Origin: Microbulbifer salipaludis
GTDB taxonomy: Bacteria; Pseudomonadota; Gammaproteobacteria; Pseudomonadales; Cellvibrionaceae
Direction of reading: 5' to 3'
Assembly (NCBI RefSeq): GCF_017303155.1
Contig: NZ_JAEKJR010000001.1
Location: forward strand, 496,001-560,000
Length of the DNA: 64,000 nt
The notes under the pieces are model-generated. The model searched no databases and had not been told where the DNA came from. It saw only the letters and a program-made list of their open reading frames with translations. Shown here one piece after another: positions 27,497-38,247 of this stretch; the first letter of the stretch is position 1, and each line of letters opens with the position of its first letter. The position numbers were made by a program, and so were the translations under genes.

Positions 27497-29614
27497 TCAG
27501 GGACGCGCGATCCTGATCACCGCCGGCAGGTTGCGCAGGCGTTTCATGATCTGTGCCAGGTGTACCCGGTTGGTGACTTCCAGGGTCAGCGCAATCACGC
27601 TGTGCTGGGCGTCTTTTTCATCCACATGGATCTGCTCGATGCTGGCACCCTCTTCGGTGATGCGGGTGGCCAGGCGAGCGATGATGCCCCGCTCGGACTC
27701 CACTTCCACGCGCACATCGCCGAGGAAGTCTCCTTTCACGTCCGGTGACCAGGCCACCGCCATGATGTTTTCCGGATGCTCACGCAGTTCCAGCGCATTG
27801 CGGCAGGTGTCCCGGTGCACCACCACACCCTTGCCCGAGCTGATATGACCGATGATGGTGTCGCCGGGGATCGGCCGGCAGCAGCGCGCGAAACTGATCA
27901 TCATGCCCTCCTGGGCGTCGATGGTCAGTGGCGATGAAATATTGCTTGCCTCGGTTTCAGTGGTGCCTGGGGGGATCAGCAGCTTGGCGGCGGAGAAGGC
28001 CGCGCGGTTACCGAGGCCGATCTCCTCGAGCAGGTTGTCGAAACTCTCGCATCGGGCTTCCTTGACGCCGCGCCGAATCTGCTCGTCGTCCAGATCTGAA
28101 ATTTTCAGGCGGAATTTGACCAGTGCCTTTTCCAGCAGTCGGCGCCCCAGCTCGATGGAGTCGTGATGGCGCTGGTGCTTCAGATAGTGGCGGATGGCGC
28201 TGCGCGCTTTCGCGGTGACGACAAAGTTGAGCCAGTTGGGATTCGGCTGCACATTCTTGCTGGTGAGGATCTCCACCTTCTGGCCACTTTCCAGTGGTTG
28301 CGACAGGGGGGCCAGGCGCTGGTTGATGCGCACTGCCACGCAGGAGTTGCCGATATCCGTGTGCACCGAGTAGGCGAAATCCACAGCGGTGGCGCCGGCG
28401 GGCAGGTCGATGATCTTGCCTTTGGGGGTGAACACGTAAACCTCGTCCGGAAACAGGTCGATTTTTACGTTTTCGATAAATTCCAGTGAATCGCCGGCAC
28501 GTTGCTGCATTTCCAGCAGGCCCTGCACCCAGCGCCGCGCGCGTACCTGACTGGTGCCGCCGGTGTTGAGCACCTCATCCCCCGAGGACTTGTACAGCCA
28601 GTGCGCGGCAATACCGCTGTTGGCCATCTCGTCCATTTCTTTGGTGCGAATCTGCACTTCGATCGGCACCCCGTGCATACCCAGTAATACGGTATGTAGC
28701 GACTGGTAGCCGTTGGATTTGGGGATGGCGATATAGTCTTTGAATTCGCTGATCACCGGCTTGTACAGGTTGTGGATAACCCCAAAGGTTCGGTAACAGG
28801 TGTCCACGCTGTCGACGATGATGCGGAAGGCGTAGACGTCCATGATTTCCTTGAACGACTTTTTCTTCGAGCGCATCTTCTGGTAAATGCTGTACAGGTG
28901 CTTTTCGCGGCCGATCACCAGCGCGTCGATTTTCTCTCGCTCCAAGCGCAGTTCGATGGCGTTCTGGATTTTTTCCAGCAGCTCCTTGCGGTTGCCACGC
29001 GCGGCAACCAGTGCGGCGCGCAAGCGGCTGGCGCGCAGCGGGTAGATGGCAAAAAAGGCGCGGTCCTCGAATTCGATCCGCACATCGTTCATGCCCAGGC
29101 GGTTGGCGATGGGTGCGTAGATTTCAAGGGTTTCGCGGGCGATGCGTGCGCGCTTCTCCGGCTTCAGCGAGCCGAGGGTGCGCATGTTGTGCAGGCGGTC
29201 GGCGAGCTTGACCAGGATCACGCGGATATCCCGCGCCATGGCCAAAGCCATTTTCTGGAAGTTCTCGGCCTGCTTTTCTGCCGGGCTGTCGGTTTCGAAC
29301 TGGGTCAGCTTGGAGACGCCGTCCACCAGATCGGCAATCTCTCCGCCAAACTGCTCCGCCAGCGCCGCCTTGGGGATGCCGGTATCTTCGATGACGTCGT
29401 GGAGCATGGCTGCCGCCAGGCTCTGTGCGTCCATATGCATGCCAGCCAGGATGGTGGCAACCGCCAGGGGGTGTGTGATGTAAGGCTCGCCGGAGCGCCG
29501 TTTCTGGCCCTCGTGCGCCTGCTCCGCATAGAAGTAGGCGCGGCGGACAAACTGGATCTGGTCGGGGGAAAGGTAGGACGAGAGGCGATGGGCCAGACTG
29601 TCGATGGTGTGCAA
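27497..29614 (-). CDS. spoT: Bifunctional (p)ppGpp synthetase/hydrolase SpoT
   Basis: This 705-residue protein makes and degrades the stringent-response alarmone. Domain order is the HD hydrolase (His-Asp at residues 72-73 in AAAMLHDVIEDT), the synthetase domain (centred on the FKEIMDVYAFRIIVDSVDTC and KDYIAIPKSNGYQSLHT stretches), TGS (about 385-445, VYVFTPKGKIIDLPAGATAV), a helical/CC region and a C-terminal ACT domain. The intact HD marks it as SpoT rather than RelA. It follows rpoZ by 68 bases. Confidence 0.96.
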   Translation of the reverse strand: MHTIDSLAHRLSSYLSPDQIQFVRRAYFYAEQAHEGQKRRSGEPYITHPLAVATILAGMHMDAQSLAAAMLHDVIEDTGIPKAALAEQFGGEIADLVDGVSKLTQFETDSPAEKQAENFQKMALAMARDIRVILVKLADRLHNMRTLGSLKPEKRARIARETLEIYAPIANRLGMNDVRIEFEDRAFFAIYPLRASRLRAALVAARGNRKELLEKIQNAIELRLEREKIDALVIGREKHLYSIYQKMRSKKKSFKEIMDVYAFRIIVDSVDTCYRTFGVIHNLYKPVISEFKDYIAIPKSNGYQSLHTVLLGMHGVPIEVQIRTKEMDEMANSGIAAHWLYKSSGDEVLNTGGTSQVRARRWVQGLLEMQQRAGDSLEFIENVKIDLFPDEVYVFTPKGKIIDLPAGATAVDFAYSVHTDIGNSCVAVRINQRLAPLSQPLESGQKVEILTSKNVQPNPNWLNFVVTAKARSAIRHYLKHQRHHDSIELGRRLLEKALVKFRLKISDLDDEQIRRGVKEARCESFDNLLEEIGLGNRAAFSAAKLLIPPGTTETEASNISSPLTIDAQEGMMISFARCCRPIPGDTIIGHISSGKGVVVHRDTCRNALELREHPENIMAVAWSPDVKGDFLGDVRVEVESERGIIARLATRITEEGASIEQIHVDEKDAQHSVIALTLEVTNRVHLAQIMKRLRNLPAVIRIARP

Positions 29615-29682
29615 AGCCGCGCTCGCCTCTTAAATTTCCAGCAAATCCTGCATTACTGCATCAATAATCGGTCAACTTCGGA

Positions 29683-29946
29683 TTACATGTCCTGTTCTGA
29701 CAGGAATACCGGTGCCGGTGCGGCGCGCTGTACCGGCTCTTCTTCCGGCTCGTCCAGAATGCTGGCGTCAACGAAGCCTTCTTCGATTTCGCGCAGGGCG
29801 ATCACGGTCGGCTTGTCGTTTTCTTCCGGTACCATCGGGTCGCGGCCGCCGGTGGCGATCTGACGGGCGCGCTTGCTGCCTACAATCACCAGCTCAAAGC
29901 GGTTGTCTACGTGGTCGAGGCAATCTTCAACGGTAATACGTGCCAT
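29683..29946 (-). CDS. rpoZ: RNA polymerase omega subunit RpoZ
   Basis: This 87-residue protein starts [20 protein letters not shown] and contains [12 protein letters not shown], both diagnostic of omega. Omega helps assemble RNA polymerase and forms part of the ppGpp site, which fits its operon with spoT. The C-terminal 25 residues are acidic and Pro-rich. Confidence 0.97.
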   Translation of the reverse strand: MARITVEDCLDHVDNRFELVIVGSKRARQIATGGRDPMVPEENDKPTVIALREIEEGFVDASILDEPEEEPVQRAAPAPVFLSEQDM

Positions 29947-30042
29947 AAATCTTCTATTCCAGTGTGTAAGTTTGCCCGGCTGGGCAAAATTGACGAATTC
30001 TGTTGTCTGCCCGGTCAGTGCCGGCGCGGACGGGGGTTGACT

Positions 30043-30070
30043 ATTCTACCGGACCGCGCGGTGTACGCAA
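30043..30070 (-). promoter_or_regulatory. Putative rpoZ-spoT promoter
   Basis: On the minus strand, TTGCGT (30070-30065) and TAGAAT (30048-30043) are 16 bases apart, about 100 bases before rpoZ and downstream of the palindrome at 30120-30213. Confidence 0.45.
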
Positions 30071-30109
30071 ATCGAACAGTGGTTAAAGACGCATAAAGTA
30101 AGATGCGAA

Positions 30110-30235
30110 GGTGGCGATGCCGGGTATGGGTTTGCCAGACCTTCTGCGAGAGGGACCTCGCAGAAGAGCCCCCATGGATGGGTTCACGGCGTGTCTGGTA
30201 AACCCATACCCGGCAGCGCCGCCGCCACAAAACTA
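30110..30235 (+). repeat. Nested-palindrome repeat, copy C
   Basis: The outer arms are 30120-30140 and 30193-30213 (21 bases, one mismatch), inside a weaker GGTGGCGATG / CAGCGCCGCC flank. The inner hairpin is CTTCTGCGAG / CTCGCAGAAG (30141-30150 and 30157-30166). The asymmetric tract CCATGGATGGGTTCACGGCG follows (30172-30191). It lies between gmk and rpoZ and fills most of the 298-base gap. Confidence 0.82.
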
Positions 30236-30244
30236 GATTCGAGC

Positions 30245-31042
<798 letters not shown>

Positions 31043-31083
31043 TCACCTTTGGGGAAGGCTCGGGCTACTGCGGATTCCTGTTG

Positions 31084-32328
31084 CTAGTTGCGAACGGAAG
31101 TGACTGTATCGTCTTTGTGCATAAAAACCAACACCCACCAGGTGATTGCGCTCGCCAGGCAGTAGCCGATAAGCGGCAGCCAGGTGCCTGTGGGCAGCAG
31201 CGGCAGGGTTGCCGCCAGCAGTGCCAGGCGCCCCAGCTCCCAGTAGCGGCAGCGTGCATCGCCATCGAGTACCCGCCCGTTCACCACCAGGCCGATCACC
31301 AGCATCAGCACCATCAACGCCAGTGATGCATAGGAAAAGTTGCCCGCGTTCGACAGCAGCGCGAGGGTTGCGCCCGAGTAGATCAGGTGTTGAACCAGGG
31401 CATACCAGCGCAGCCCCCGGTCGATTTGTGGGTCAAACCGGCGGAAGTTGTTCAGGTCGCTGCTGGCTACGGGCATGGCGGCTTCCGCGTCCGCCGGGCG
31501 GTAGCCGGTGGCGCGGAACCACAGGGTGAGTTTTTCCTGCCAGCGTTTGGTGTACACCGCATCCAGCCACATACGCTTGAAGTGCTGCAGGTTGGCCGCC
31601 AGCGGATCGAAGGTGTTTAGCGGCTTGCGGACGCCGTAGATACAGGGCTCGTCGTCCAGCTCCTCCTGATAGGTGCCGAACAGGCGGTCCCAGATGATCA
31701 ATATGCCGCCGTAGTTGCGGTCCACGTAGGTCTTGTTCTGGGCGTGATGCACCCGGTGGTTGGAAGGGGTCACCAGAATCCATTCCATCCAGCGCACCTT
31801 GGGAAACTTCTGGGTGTGTACCCAGAACTGGTAAATCAGGTCGATGGCGCCGGCGGTAATCAGGACCTCGGGGGGCATGCCGAGCAATAGCAGGGGCAGG
31901 TAAAAGATCCACCCCAGGGGCACCAGGTCACTGGACTGACGCAATGCGGTGGTCAGGTTGTAGTCCTCGCTCTGGTGGTGCACCAGGTGCTCCGCCCAGA
32001 AGATATTGATCTCGTGGCTGACGCGGTGCTTCCAGTAGTAGCAGAAGTCGTAGGCGATCACGGCGAGGACCAGATGCCAGGGGTTTTCCAGCGACCAGTG
32101 GATTCCGAGGCTTTGATAAGCGGGTTCCAACCACTGATACAGGGGGATGTACAGCAGCATCAGGATGCCGACCTTCACCAGCCCCAGGATGCGGCTCAAT
32201 ATGCCCGCACCGAGGCTGCCAATGGCGTCGTTCAGGCGGTACAGCCCCCAGCCGCGCCAGCGGTCCAGCGTTAGTTCGATCAGCACGGCGAGCAGGAAAA
32301 AGGGAATGGCGGCGGTAATGAGTCCCAC
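31084..32328 (-). CDS. Sterol desaturase/fatty acid hydroxylase-family membrane di-iron enzyme (AGMO-like)
   Basis: This 414-residue integral membrane protein shows the eight-His pattern of the fatty acid hydroxylase superfamily: HRVSH (101-105), EHLVHH (113-118), and later NHRVHHAQNKTYVDRNYGG. The order and the IIWDRLFGTYQEE segment resemble alkylglycerol monooxygenase (TMEM195-like) proteins, which hydroxylate ether lipids; other members hydroxylate sterols or fatty acids. The C-terminal 140 residues hold further membrane helices. The ADH gene is divergent. Substrate is not predictable. Confidence 0.85.
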   Translation of the reverse strand: MGLITAAIPFFLLAVLIELTLDRWRGWGLYRLNDAIGSLGAGILSRILGLVKVGILMLLYIPLYQWLEPAYQSLGIHWSLENPWHLVLAVIAYDFCYYWKHRVSHEINIFWAEHLVHHQSEDYNLTTALRQSSDLVPLGWIFYLPLLLLGMPPEVLITAGAIDLIYQFWVHTQKFPKVRWMEWILVTPSNHRVHHAQNKTYVDRNYGGILIIWDRLFGTYQEELDDEPCIYGVRKPLNTFDPLAANLQHFKRMWLDAVYTKRWQEKLTLWFRATGYRPADAEAAMPVASSDLNNFRRFDPQIDRGLRWYALVQHLIYSGATLALLSNAGNFSYASLALMVLMLVIGLVVNGRVLDGDARCRYWELGRLALLAATLPLLPTGTWLPLIGYCLASAITWWVLVFMHKDDTVTSVRN

Positions 32329-32499
32329 GGTTACCTCGGAATGTGTCTATATCGTTATGGTTGTTCCGAATCAGAGACTCATGTTGCCACAGGCCGGGAT
32401 GGGGGCAATGTCCTGAGCGACCGGATTCCGAAATCCGTACGCTTTAATACAACGTATGACAGCCATTGAACTCAGTTTCTACACCAATCGGGAGTGATC

Positions 32500-33507
32500 A
32501 TGATCAATGCCTATGCGGCCGACAGTGCCGGTGCCGAACTCAAACCTTTCAGCTACGACCCGGGTGCGCTGAAATCGGACCAGGTGGAAATCGCGGTCGA
32601 GTACTGCGGCCTTTGTCATAGCGACCTGAGCGTGGTGAACGACGAGTGGGGCATGACTGCTTTTCCGGTGGTGCCCGGGCATGAGGTGGTGGGCAAGATT
32701 GCCGCAGTGGGCGCGGGTGTTACCCACCTGAAAAAAGGCCAGCGCGTGGGGCTGGGCTGGCACGCCGGCTTCTGTGGCCACTGCGGCGAGTGCGATACCG
32801 GCAACCAGAATCTGTGTGCCGAAGCCCAGCCCACCATCATCGGTCACCACGGCGGCTTTGCCGATACGGTGCGCGCTAGCGCCGAGAGCGTGGTGCCCAT
32901 TCCGGACGGGTTGGACCCGAAGGTGGTCGGCCCACTGTTCTGCGCGGGCATCACCGTCTACAACCCGCTGGTACAGTTCGACATCAAACCCAACAGCCGT
33001 GTGGCGGTGATCGGTATCGGCGGCCTTGGCCACCTGGCGCTGCAATTCCTGAACGCCTGGGGCTGCGAGGTGACCGCTTTTACCTCCAGCGACAGCAAGC
33101 GGGAAGAAGCGCTGGCATTGGGTGCCCATCACACCCTCAACAGCCGCGACCCGGAAGCGCTTGCGGCCGCGGCCGGTCAGTTCGACCTGATTATTTCCAC
33201 GGTCAACGTAAAACTGGACTGGAACACCTACCTCACCACCCTCAAACCCCGCGGACGCTTGCATTTTGTCGGCGCCACCACCGAGCCGCTGGACCTCAAC
33301 GTATTTAATCTGCTGCTGTCCCAGCGCCAGGTCTCCGGTTCCCCGGTGGGCAGCCCGGCAACCATTGCCGATATGCTTGAGTTCGCTGCCCGGCACAAGA
33401 TTGCGCCGAAAGTGGAGCACTTCCCCATGAGCAAAATCAACGAGGCGTTTGCGCGTCTGGAAAGTGGCGAGGCGCGTTACCGAATCGTGCTGGAAGCGGG
33501 TAAATAG
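32500..33507 (+). CDS. Zinc-dependent NAD(P) alcohol dehydrogenase
   Basis: This 335-residue medium-chain dehydrogenase has catalytic zinc ligands in CGLCHSD and GHEVVG, structural zinc Cys in CGHCGECDTGNQNLC, and the nucleotide motif GIGGLGHLALQ. It resembles the YahK/AdhC and cinnamyl-alcohol dehydrogenase group, usually NADP-linked aldehyde reductases with broad range. The ATG at 32500 has GGAG five bases before it; a GTG two codons earlier is less likely. Confidence 0.92.
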   Translation: MINAYAADSAGAELKPFSYDPGALKSDQVEIAVEYCGLCHSDLSVVNDEWGMTAFPVVPGHEVVGKIAAVGAGVTHLKKGQRVGLGWHAGFCGHCGECDTGNQNLCAEAQPTIIGHHGGFADTVRASAESVVPIPDGLDPKVVGPLFCAGITVYNPLVQFDIKPNSRVAVIGIGGLGHLALQFLNAWGCEVTAFTSSDSKREEALALGAHHTLNSRDPEALAAAAGQFDLIISTVNVKLDWNTYLTTLKPRGRLHFVGATTEPLDLNVFNLLLSQRQVSGSPVGSPATIADMLEFAARHKIAPKVEHFPMSKINEAFARLESGEARYRIVLEAGK

Positions 33508-33515
33508 GCGGGGAT

Positions 33516-33539
33516 AAAAAAGGCCGGCAAAAGCCGGCC
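33516..33539 (-). terminator. Terminator of the S8 protease gene
   Basis: GGCCGGC (33522-33528), loop AAAA and GCCGGCC (33533-33539) are followed on the minus strand by TTTTTTATCC. The plus strand lacks a T-tract. Confidence 0.7.
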
Positions 33540-33602
33540 AAATCAAGGTGGGGATCTTTGTATTACGACACCTCAATACAAAGAGGGAGTGATGCGCTGC
33601 CC

Positions 33603-35702
33603 TCAGGGTGCCGCTTCTGCCTGCAAGGTCACTCCGGAATAAGCACTGTAGCCTCGGATGCTGATATACCAGGTACCTGCCTGCGGGTTGCTGATGCTGC
33701 AGCTCTCGTCGTTGCCCCAGCGATAGGGACGGCAGTTGTAGCTGCTGGTGGTGGGCTGGGAGCCGTATCGCACATACAGGTCACCATCGCCACTGCCGCC
33801 ACTCATCAGTACTTCCAGCGAACCCATGCCGCTGTTTACATCCAGGGTAAAGTGCTGCCAGCTACCGCTTGCGCCGGACAGGTTTGATTCGGTCCAGCCG
33901 GTAGCGCCGCCACCGCTGCTGCCCTCGTCGAAACTGCCCACCAGGCTCACGCCGGAGAAGCTACTGTAGGCGCGCACCATCACATAGTAGGTGCCGGCCT
34001 GCACATTGCTGATGGAACAGGTTTCGCTGTTGCCATTCAGGTAGGGGCGGCAATCGTAAGTGGAGGTGGTCGGCTGGCTGCCGAAACGCACATACAGGTC
34101 GGCATCACCGCTGCCGCCGGAGATCTGGAAGCTCAGGTTGGACGCACCGGCAGGTACTTCCAGGGTGTACTGCAGTTCCTGACCGCTGGACGCAGCAAGG
34201 CCAGTCTTGGCGACGCCGTTGCTCAGCGCACCATCACCCGGGGTGGGATCACCACCGCCGCCGCCGTTGGCCGCATTCACCGCCGCAGTCGCGTCAACAA
34301 TACCGGTACCGCACTGGCTACAGCTGCCGGGGAAGCTGCGCGCAGTGTTTTTCAGGATGGTTTCAACTTCCGTGGGGGTAATGCCACTGTCTACCGCGTA
34401 CAGCAGGGCTGCGGCGCCGGCCACGTGCGGGGCCGCCATACTGGTGCCCTGGTAGAAGGCGTAGTTGTCACTGCCCGGACCCTGGGTGCCGCTGTTGAGG
34501 GTGGAAAGTACGCCGTTGGAGTTGGTGGACGTCTCACCGCCCGGTGCCGCCACATCCACCACACTGCCGTAGTTGGAGTAGTAGGCGCGGCTACCGGCGC
34601 GGTTGGTGGAGGCCACGGAAATTACGCCGTTACAGCTTGCCGGGCTGTAGTTGGCGGCGTTGGCATTGGAGTTACCTGCGGCGACCACCACCGTGGTGCC
34701 GAGGCTGCGCGCGGTGTTGATCGCATTTTGCGTGGTGGTATCGCAGGCACCGCCACCGCCAAGGCTCAGGTTCAGCACCTGGGCCGGGTTGGCGTTGGCA
34801 GGCACACCACTGACGTTGCCGCCAGCACCCCAGATGATGCCGTCGGCAATATCCGAGGTGTAGCCACCGCAGCGGCCCAGCACGCGGATCGGCACGATTT
34901 TGGATTTGTAGGCAACGCCGGCCACGCCGGTGCCGTTATTGGTGACGGCGGCGATGGTGCCTGCCACATGGGTGCCGTGCCAGCTGCTGTTGCGCGCCGG
35001 CTGTCCGGAACCACAGGCACCGGCTGGAGACCAATCGCCCGGGTCGCTGGCGTCGCTGTCGCGGCCATTACCATCCTGCGCCACGTCGGTGTCGGAGATC
35101 ATGTCGTAGCCAGGCAGCAGGTTGGCATTCAGATCGGCGTGCGGACGATAGCCAGTGTCAATTACACCGACCACAACGCCTTCACCCTGGGTGATATCCC
35201 AGGCACTTGGCAGGTTCAGGCCACCGGTGGCCTCAAAGTAATGCCACTGCTGGTTGTAGTTGGCATCGTTGGGGGTGGCCATGGGCTGCATCAGGCGGTC
35301 GGGCTCCGCATATTCCACCTGCGGGTCCTGTTGCAGGCGCGCGATGATGGCATTCAATTCTGCCTTGCTCGCGCGCTTCTCCAGTTTCATCAACTGGGCG
35401 CCAGTGGCGAGACGACGCATGTGCTTGAAGCGATGGCCGGCAGTCTGGGCAACCCGATCCATGGCGGTCTGCGACATGGACATGGCATTGGCGCCGGGCA
35501 GCGTGTTTTTGTATTTGACGATAATGCGGTCGGTGATCACTTCATCGGCCGCCACGGACATAGCCGATAATTCCGGTTCCACCGCCTGGGCGGAAAAGCT
35601 GACACCGAAGGTGGCTGTGAACATGAGAGTGGCCGCGCCGAGCACAGCGCCGGGCCCTGGTCTAAGTAATGCTGATAATTTCATTGTTGCGAATTTCTCC
35701 AT
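33603..35702 (-). CDS. Secreted subtilisin-like (S8) serine protease with two PPC domains
   Basis: This 699-residue preproprotein has a signal peptide to about residue 40 and an inhibitor-like propeptide (about 55-135). The catalytic domain has Asp 182 ([12 protein letters not shown]), His 242 (HGTHVAGT), oxyanion Asn in AAGNS, and Ser 421 ([11 protein letters not shown]). Two bacterial pre-peptidase C-terminal domains (about 495-590 and 605-699) repeat the [24 protein letters not shown] pattern. Such PPC tails are usually removed during maturation after type II secretion. An ATG at 35684 is an alternative start. Confidence 0.95.
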   Translation of the reverse strand: MEKFATMKLSALLRPGPGAVLGAATLMFTATFGVSFSAQAVEPELSAMSVAADEVITDRIIVKYKNTLPGANAMSMSQTAMDRVAQTAGHRFKHMRRLATGAQLMKLEKRASKAELNAIIARLQQDPQVEYAEPDRLMQPMATPNDANYNQQWHYFEATGGLNLPSAWDITQGEGVVVGVIDTGYRPHADLNANLLPGYDMISDTDVAQDGNGRDSDASDPGDWSPAGACGSGQPARNSSWHGTHVAGTIAAVTNNGTGVAGVAYKSKIVPIRVLGRCGGYTSDIADGIIWGAGGNVSGVPANANPAQVLNLSLGGGGACDTTTQNAINTARSLGTTVVVAAGNSNANAANYSPASCNGVISVASTNRAGSRAYYSNYGSVVDVAAPGGETSTNSNGVLSTLNSGTQGPGSDNYAFYQGTSMAAPHVAGAAALLYAVDSGITPTEVETILKNTARSFPGSCSQCGTGIVDATAAVNAANGGGGGDPTPGDGALSNGVAKTGLAASSGQELQYTLEVPAGASNLSFQISGGSGDADLYVRFGSQPTTSTYDCRPYLNGNSETCSISNVQAGTYYVMVRAYSSFSGVSLVGSFDEGSSGGGATGWTESNLSGASGSWQHFTLDVNSGMGSLEVLMSGGSGDGDLYVRYGSQPTTSSYNCRPYRWGNDESCSISNPQAGTWYISIRGYSAYSGVTLQAEAAP

Positions 35703-36127
35703 AATTATTTTTATCGACGGAGCTGGATAGAGCCGCCGCTAAATACCGCGGAAATCCTGAGCGGTAACCCGCGACAACCACCGCAATTGTGTTGCGGATT
35801 AATATCGCCGGGTCTGGGTTTAACGAGGAGAATGATTGCGGCCACAATCGTATAACAGGACAACTCTTTGGAATTCGCGCCAAATTTAGTGTGTACTTGG
35901 TACGCTTGTGAACCATTAGATGATGCGTGAGAACGAGGTCACATCCACTGGCATCAATTTTATTTTCAGACGAACGTTTAGCAGTTTTGATCGATGGCTG
36001 TGGGTGACCGGCGCAGTGACCGGACAAAACCGGCTCACTTAGTACAAGCGGGGCGCTGACCCCGCCGATTGAAACGAAGGGCGAGACTGTCGAAAGCGAG
36101 TGACGTCGATTGAGTGGGTGTCGGGAT
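35703..36127. other. Intergenic region before the S8 protease
   Basis: These 425 bases lie upstream of the protease and downstream of the glycosyltransferase, both on the minus strand. I see a hairpin CCGCAA/TTGCGG (35781-35797), direct copies of GTGACCGG at 36004 and 36016, and a GC hairpin GCGGGG/CCCCGC (36048-36065). It is more AT-rich than the neighbours. No gene is convincing. Confidence 0.5.
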
Positions 36128-37366
36128 TTACCTATTGCCCGGCAATTGGTTTTTCGCCTCGATCCAGCGACTCATAAACTCTTCCGCGCGGTGCTCGGTG
36201 CGTCGCAAAATGCGGCCCCAGATATTGCGATTGCGATGGGCGTCGAGATCGGCCGCGACCGAATCGACGCGCGCGATAAAAGCACGGGCATGGGGCGCAT
36301 GGGAAAAGTTGGTGACCAGTGCGCGGGTACCCGCATCCCGCACTGTCTGCCAGCGTTCCCGGTTCTGGTAAATGTCTGCGGCAATCTTGGCAAACAGATC
36401 CGGTTCTTCCGTCAGCGGGTAACCCCAGGCATCGTCGGCTGCCATCGACTCGGCACCGATCGGGGTAGTGATGGTCGGAGTGCCGGCAAGCCAGCCATCG
36501 AGAATTTTACCTTTCTGCCCTGCGCCGAAGCGCAGTGGTGCCAGGTTCAGCCGGTAGCGCGCGAGCGTGGCCAGTGCATCGTCGGTGCGGCCGATGATGC
36601 GCAGGCCGGCTTTGGGAGCGTGGAAACGCTGCATGGCGTGGTCCGCATAGGCGCCGTACACATGGCACTCCACGCCGGGCAGTAACGCGCGTAACTGCGG
36701 CCACACCGTCTCCGCAAACCAGCTCACCGCATCCCGATTGGGTGCGTGCTTGAAACCGCCGATCATTGCCACATGTTCGCGTTCCGCAAAACCGGGCAGC
36801 GTATCCGGCTGCGGTATTTCCCGCACCAGAAACGGAAGGTAATGCAGTTGCCAGTCGGGCAGGCCAAAGTGGGTTTTCAACAAGTCCATCTCGACCCGGG
36901 AAATCATGATGGTGAGATCGCAGCGCGCCATGGCGGCAATCTCGCGCTCGGCAACCGGATGAAAAAGATTAAGTGGCTGGCCTGTTTTCAGCGCCAGGTG
37001 GCGGGCCTCGCGCAGGCTGTGAAAATCGCTCGTATCCAGCAGCGTTACCGCGCGCGGGCACTGCGCCCGCACCCGCCAGCCGAACTGCTCCTCCATCATA
37101 AAGCGATCGTAAATTACCAGCGTGGGATCGAGTGCGCGCACCCAGTCATCGAAGCTGGAGTCATTCACCTCAATCTGGTGTTCGCTGTAACCGGTGTGCG
37201 CTTGAAAGGGTGTGGGCTGCGCCGGGCTGGCAATCTCAATGATGTAACCCGCATCGCTGAGCAGGTCGAGAATATCCAGAGTGCGCCGACCGGCGGCGGT
37301 GGAGGCGGGCTCGGGCCACTGCTTGGCAATCAGCAGGGCGCGGTTTGAAACGGTAGTGGGAAGCAT
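36128..37366 (-). CDS. Glycosyltransferase (GT4-like)
   Basis: This 412-residue cytoplasmic GT-B protein has a C-terminal half that carries a Glyco_trans_1-type region: VAMIGGFKHAPNRDAVSWF, RIIGRTDDALATLARYRLNL and LRFGAGQKGKILDGWLAGTP, where the GxGxKGKIxDGxxxGxP pattern lines the nucleotide-sugar site. The N-terminal half is less conserved. No polysaccharide or LPS genes lie nearby, so the acceptor is unknown. It is a single gene. Confidence 0.85.
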   Translation of the reverse strand: MLPTTVSNRALLIAKQWPEPASTAAGRRTLDILDLLSDAGYIIEIASPAQPTPFQAHTGYSEHQIEVNDSSFDDWVRALDPTLVIYDRFMMEEQFGWRVRAQCPRAVTLLDTSDFHSLREARHLALKTGQPLNLFHPVAEREIAAMARCDLTIMISRVEMDLLKTHFGLPDWQLHYLPFLVREIPQPDTLPGFAEREHVAMIGGFKHAPNRDAVSWFAETVWPQLRALLPGVECHVYGAYADHAMQRFHAPKAGLRIIGRTDDALATLARYRLNLAPLRFGAGQKGKILDGWLAGTPTITTPIGAESMAADDAWGYPLTEEPDLFAKIAADIYQNRERWQTVRDAGTRALVTNFSHAPHARAFIARVDSVAADLDAHRNRNIWGRILRRTEHRAEEFMSRWIEAKNQLPGNR

Positions 37367-37474
37367 CTGCAGGATTATGCCAGTTAAAGCAGGTGTCAGC
37401 GGTCTGGAATAACGATACCCAGACCGGCCAGATAAAGCGCGACCTAGTTGACGATTACGGTCTGGAGCGAAGGA

Positions 37475-38122
37475 TTAGTCGTCCCTCAGGCGCAGCAGCA
37501 TTTGTACTAGCATATCGGCATGTCGGTCGACGCGTGCTTCTTCGCAAGGATCGATATTGAACAGGCGGCGGCATTCCGGTGCAAAAGAGAAAATGGTCGA
37601 AGAGGCGCTGACCATGATGTAGTACCAGTGAATAAACGCGTCCCTGTCCAGTTGCAGCGAGTCACCCACCAGCCGCTGCATCTTCTCGCAGGCAGGAGCA
37701 ATGTACAGCTCAATCAAGTGCTGGATCCGCCAAGTATCCTGAGTGGCCTCCTGGGCCATCAGCCGGCTCAGCTCCGGGTGGCGCGCGTGATAGCCCACAT
37801 AAAAACGCACAATAAACGCGAGGTGCTCGCTTTCCGACACTTCGCGCAGTAACCCCAAACGCTGCTCAAACTCATCGTGCATTCCGTTGAACACGGTCGC
37901 CACTACCGATTTCCAGAAAGACTCCTTATCTCCAAAGTGATACGCCAGCAGCCCGCGTTTGATCTTGGCGGCATTCTCAATGTCGCGTAGAGATACTGCA
38001 TCAAAACCGCGCTCGGAAAACATCAGTTGTCCGGCATCCAGAAGCTTGGCTTTGGTGGTCTCGGCCCTCTCCTGTACGCGCCGTGTCCGCCCACTAGACG
38101 GAGTGGCTGTTGCCGATGACAT
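37475..38122 (-). CDS. TetR-family transcriptional regulator
   Basis: This 215-residue repressor type has an N-terminal TetR HTH (residues 18-65; LRDIENAAKIKRGLLAYHFGDKE is the helix-turn-helix). The C-terminal ligand domain is of the type with HARHPELSRLMAQEATQDT. It is divergent from the TonB-dependent receptor, and the 288-base space between them holds ATTTGT/ACAAAT half-sites over a promoter. It is therefore the likely local regulator of the catabolic cluster. The effector is probably a CoA ester or the substrate; this is inference. Confidence 0.9.
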   Translation of the reverse strand: MSSATATPSSGRTRRVQERAETTKAKLLDAGQLMFSERGFDAVSLRDIENAAKIKRGLLAYHFGDKESFWKSVVATVFNGMHDEFEQRLGLLREVSESEHLAFIVRFYVGYHARHPELSRLMAQEATQDTWRIQHLIELYIAPACEKMQRLVGDSLQLDRDAFIHWYYIMVSASSTIFSFAPECRRLFNIDPCEEARVDRHADMLVQMLLRLRDD

Positions 38123-38247
38123 AGGAACCTCGCGTGATTACACCATTCCAACCGGGAACGAGTTGAACAAAAAATAACCAGAAGATGGTCTGCCGTGGTA
38201 ATTTTAACATGAGGGATAGCGTGCGATCGCAGAAATTTCAGCCATTT

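Noticed and set aside
32500..33507. Alcohol dehydrogenase as a core member of the 37-56 kb cluster
   Set aside because: It is separated by two minus-strand genes with their own terminator; a shared pathway is only a possibility and is listed as such.
35703..36127. Possible small RNA or gene in the 425-base gap
   Set aside because: Hairpins and direct repeats exist, but none has the promoter-plus-terminator pairing or an SD-led frame.
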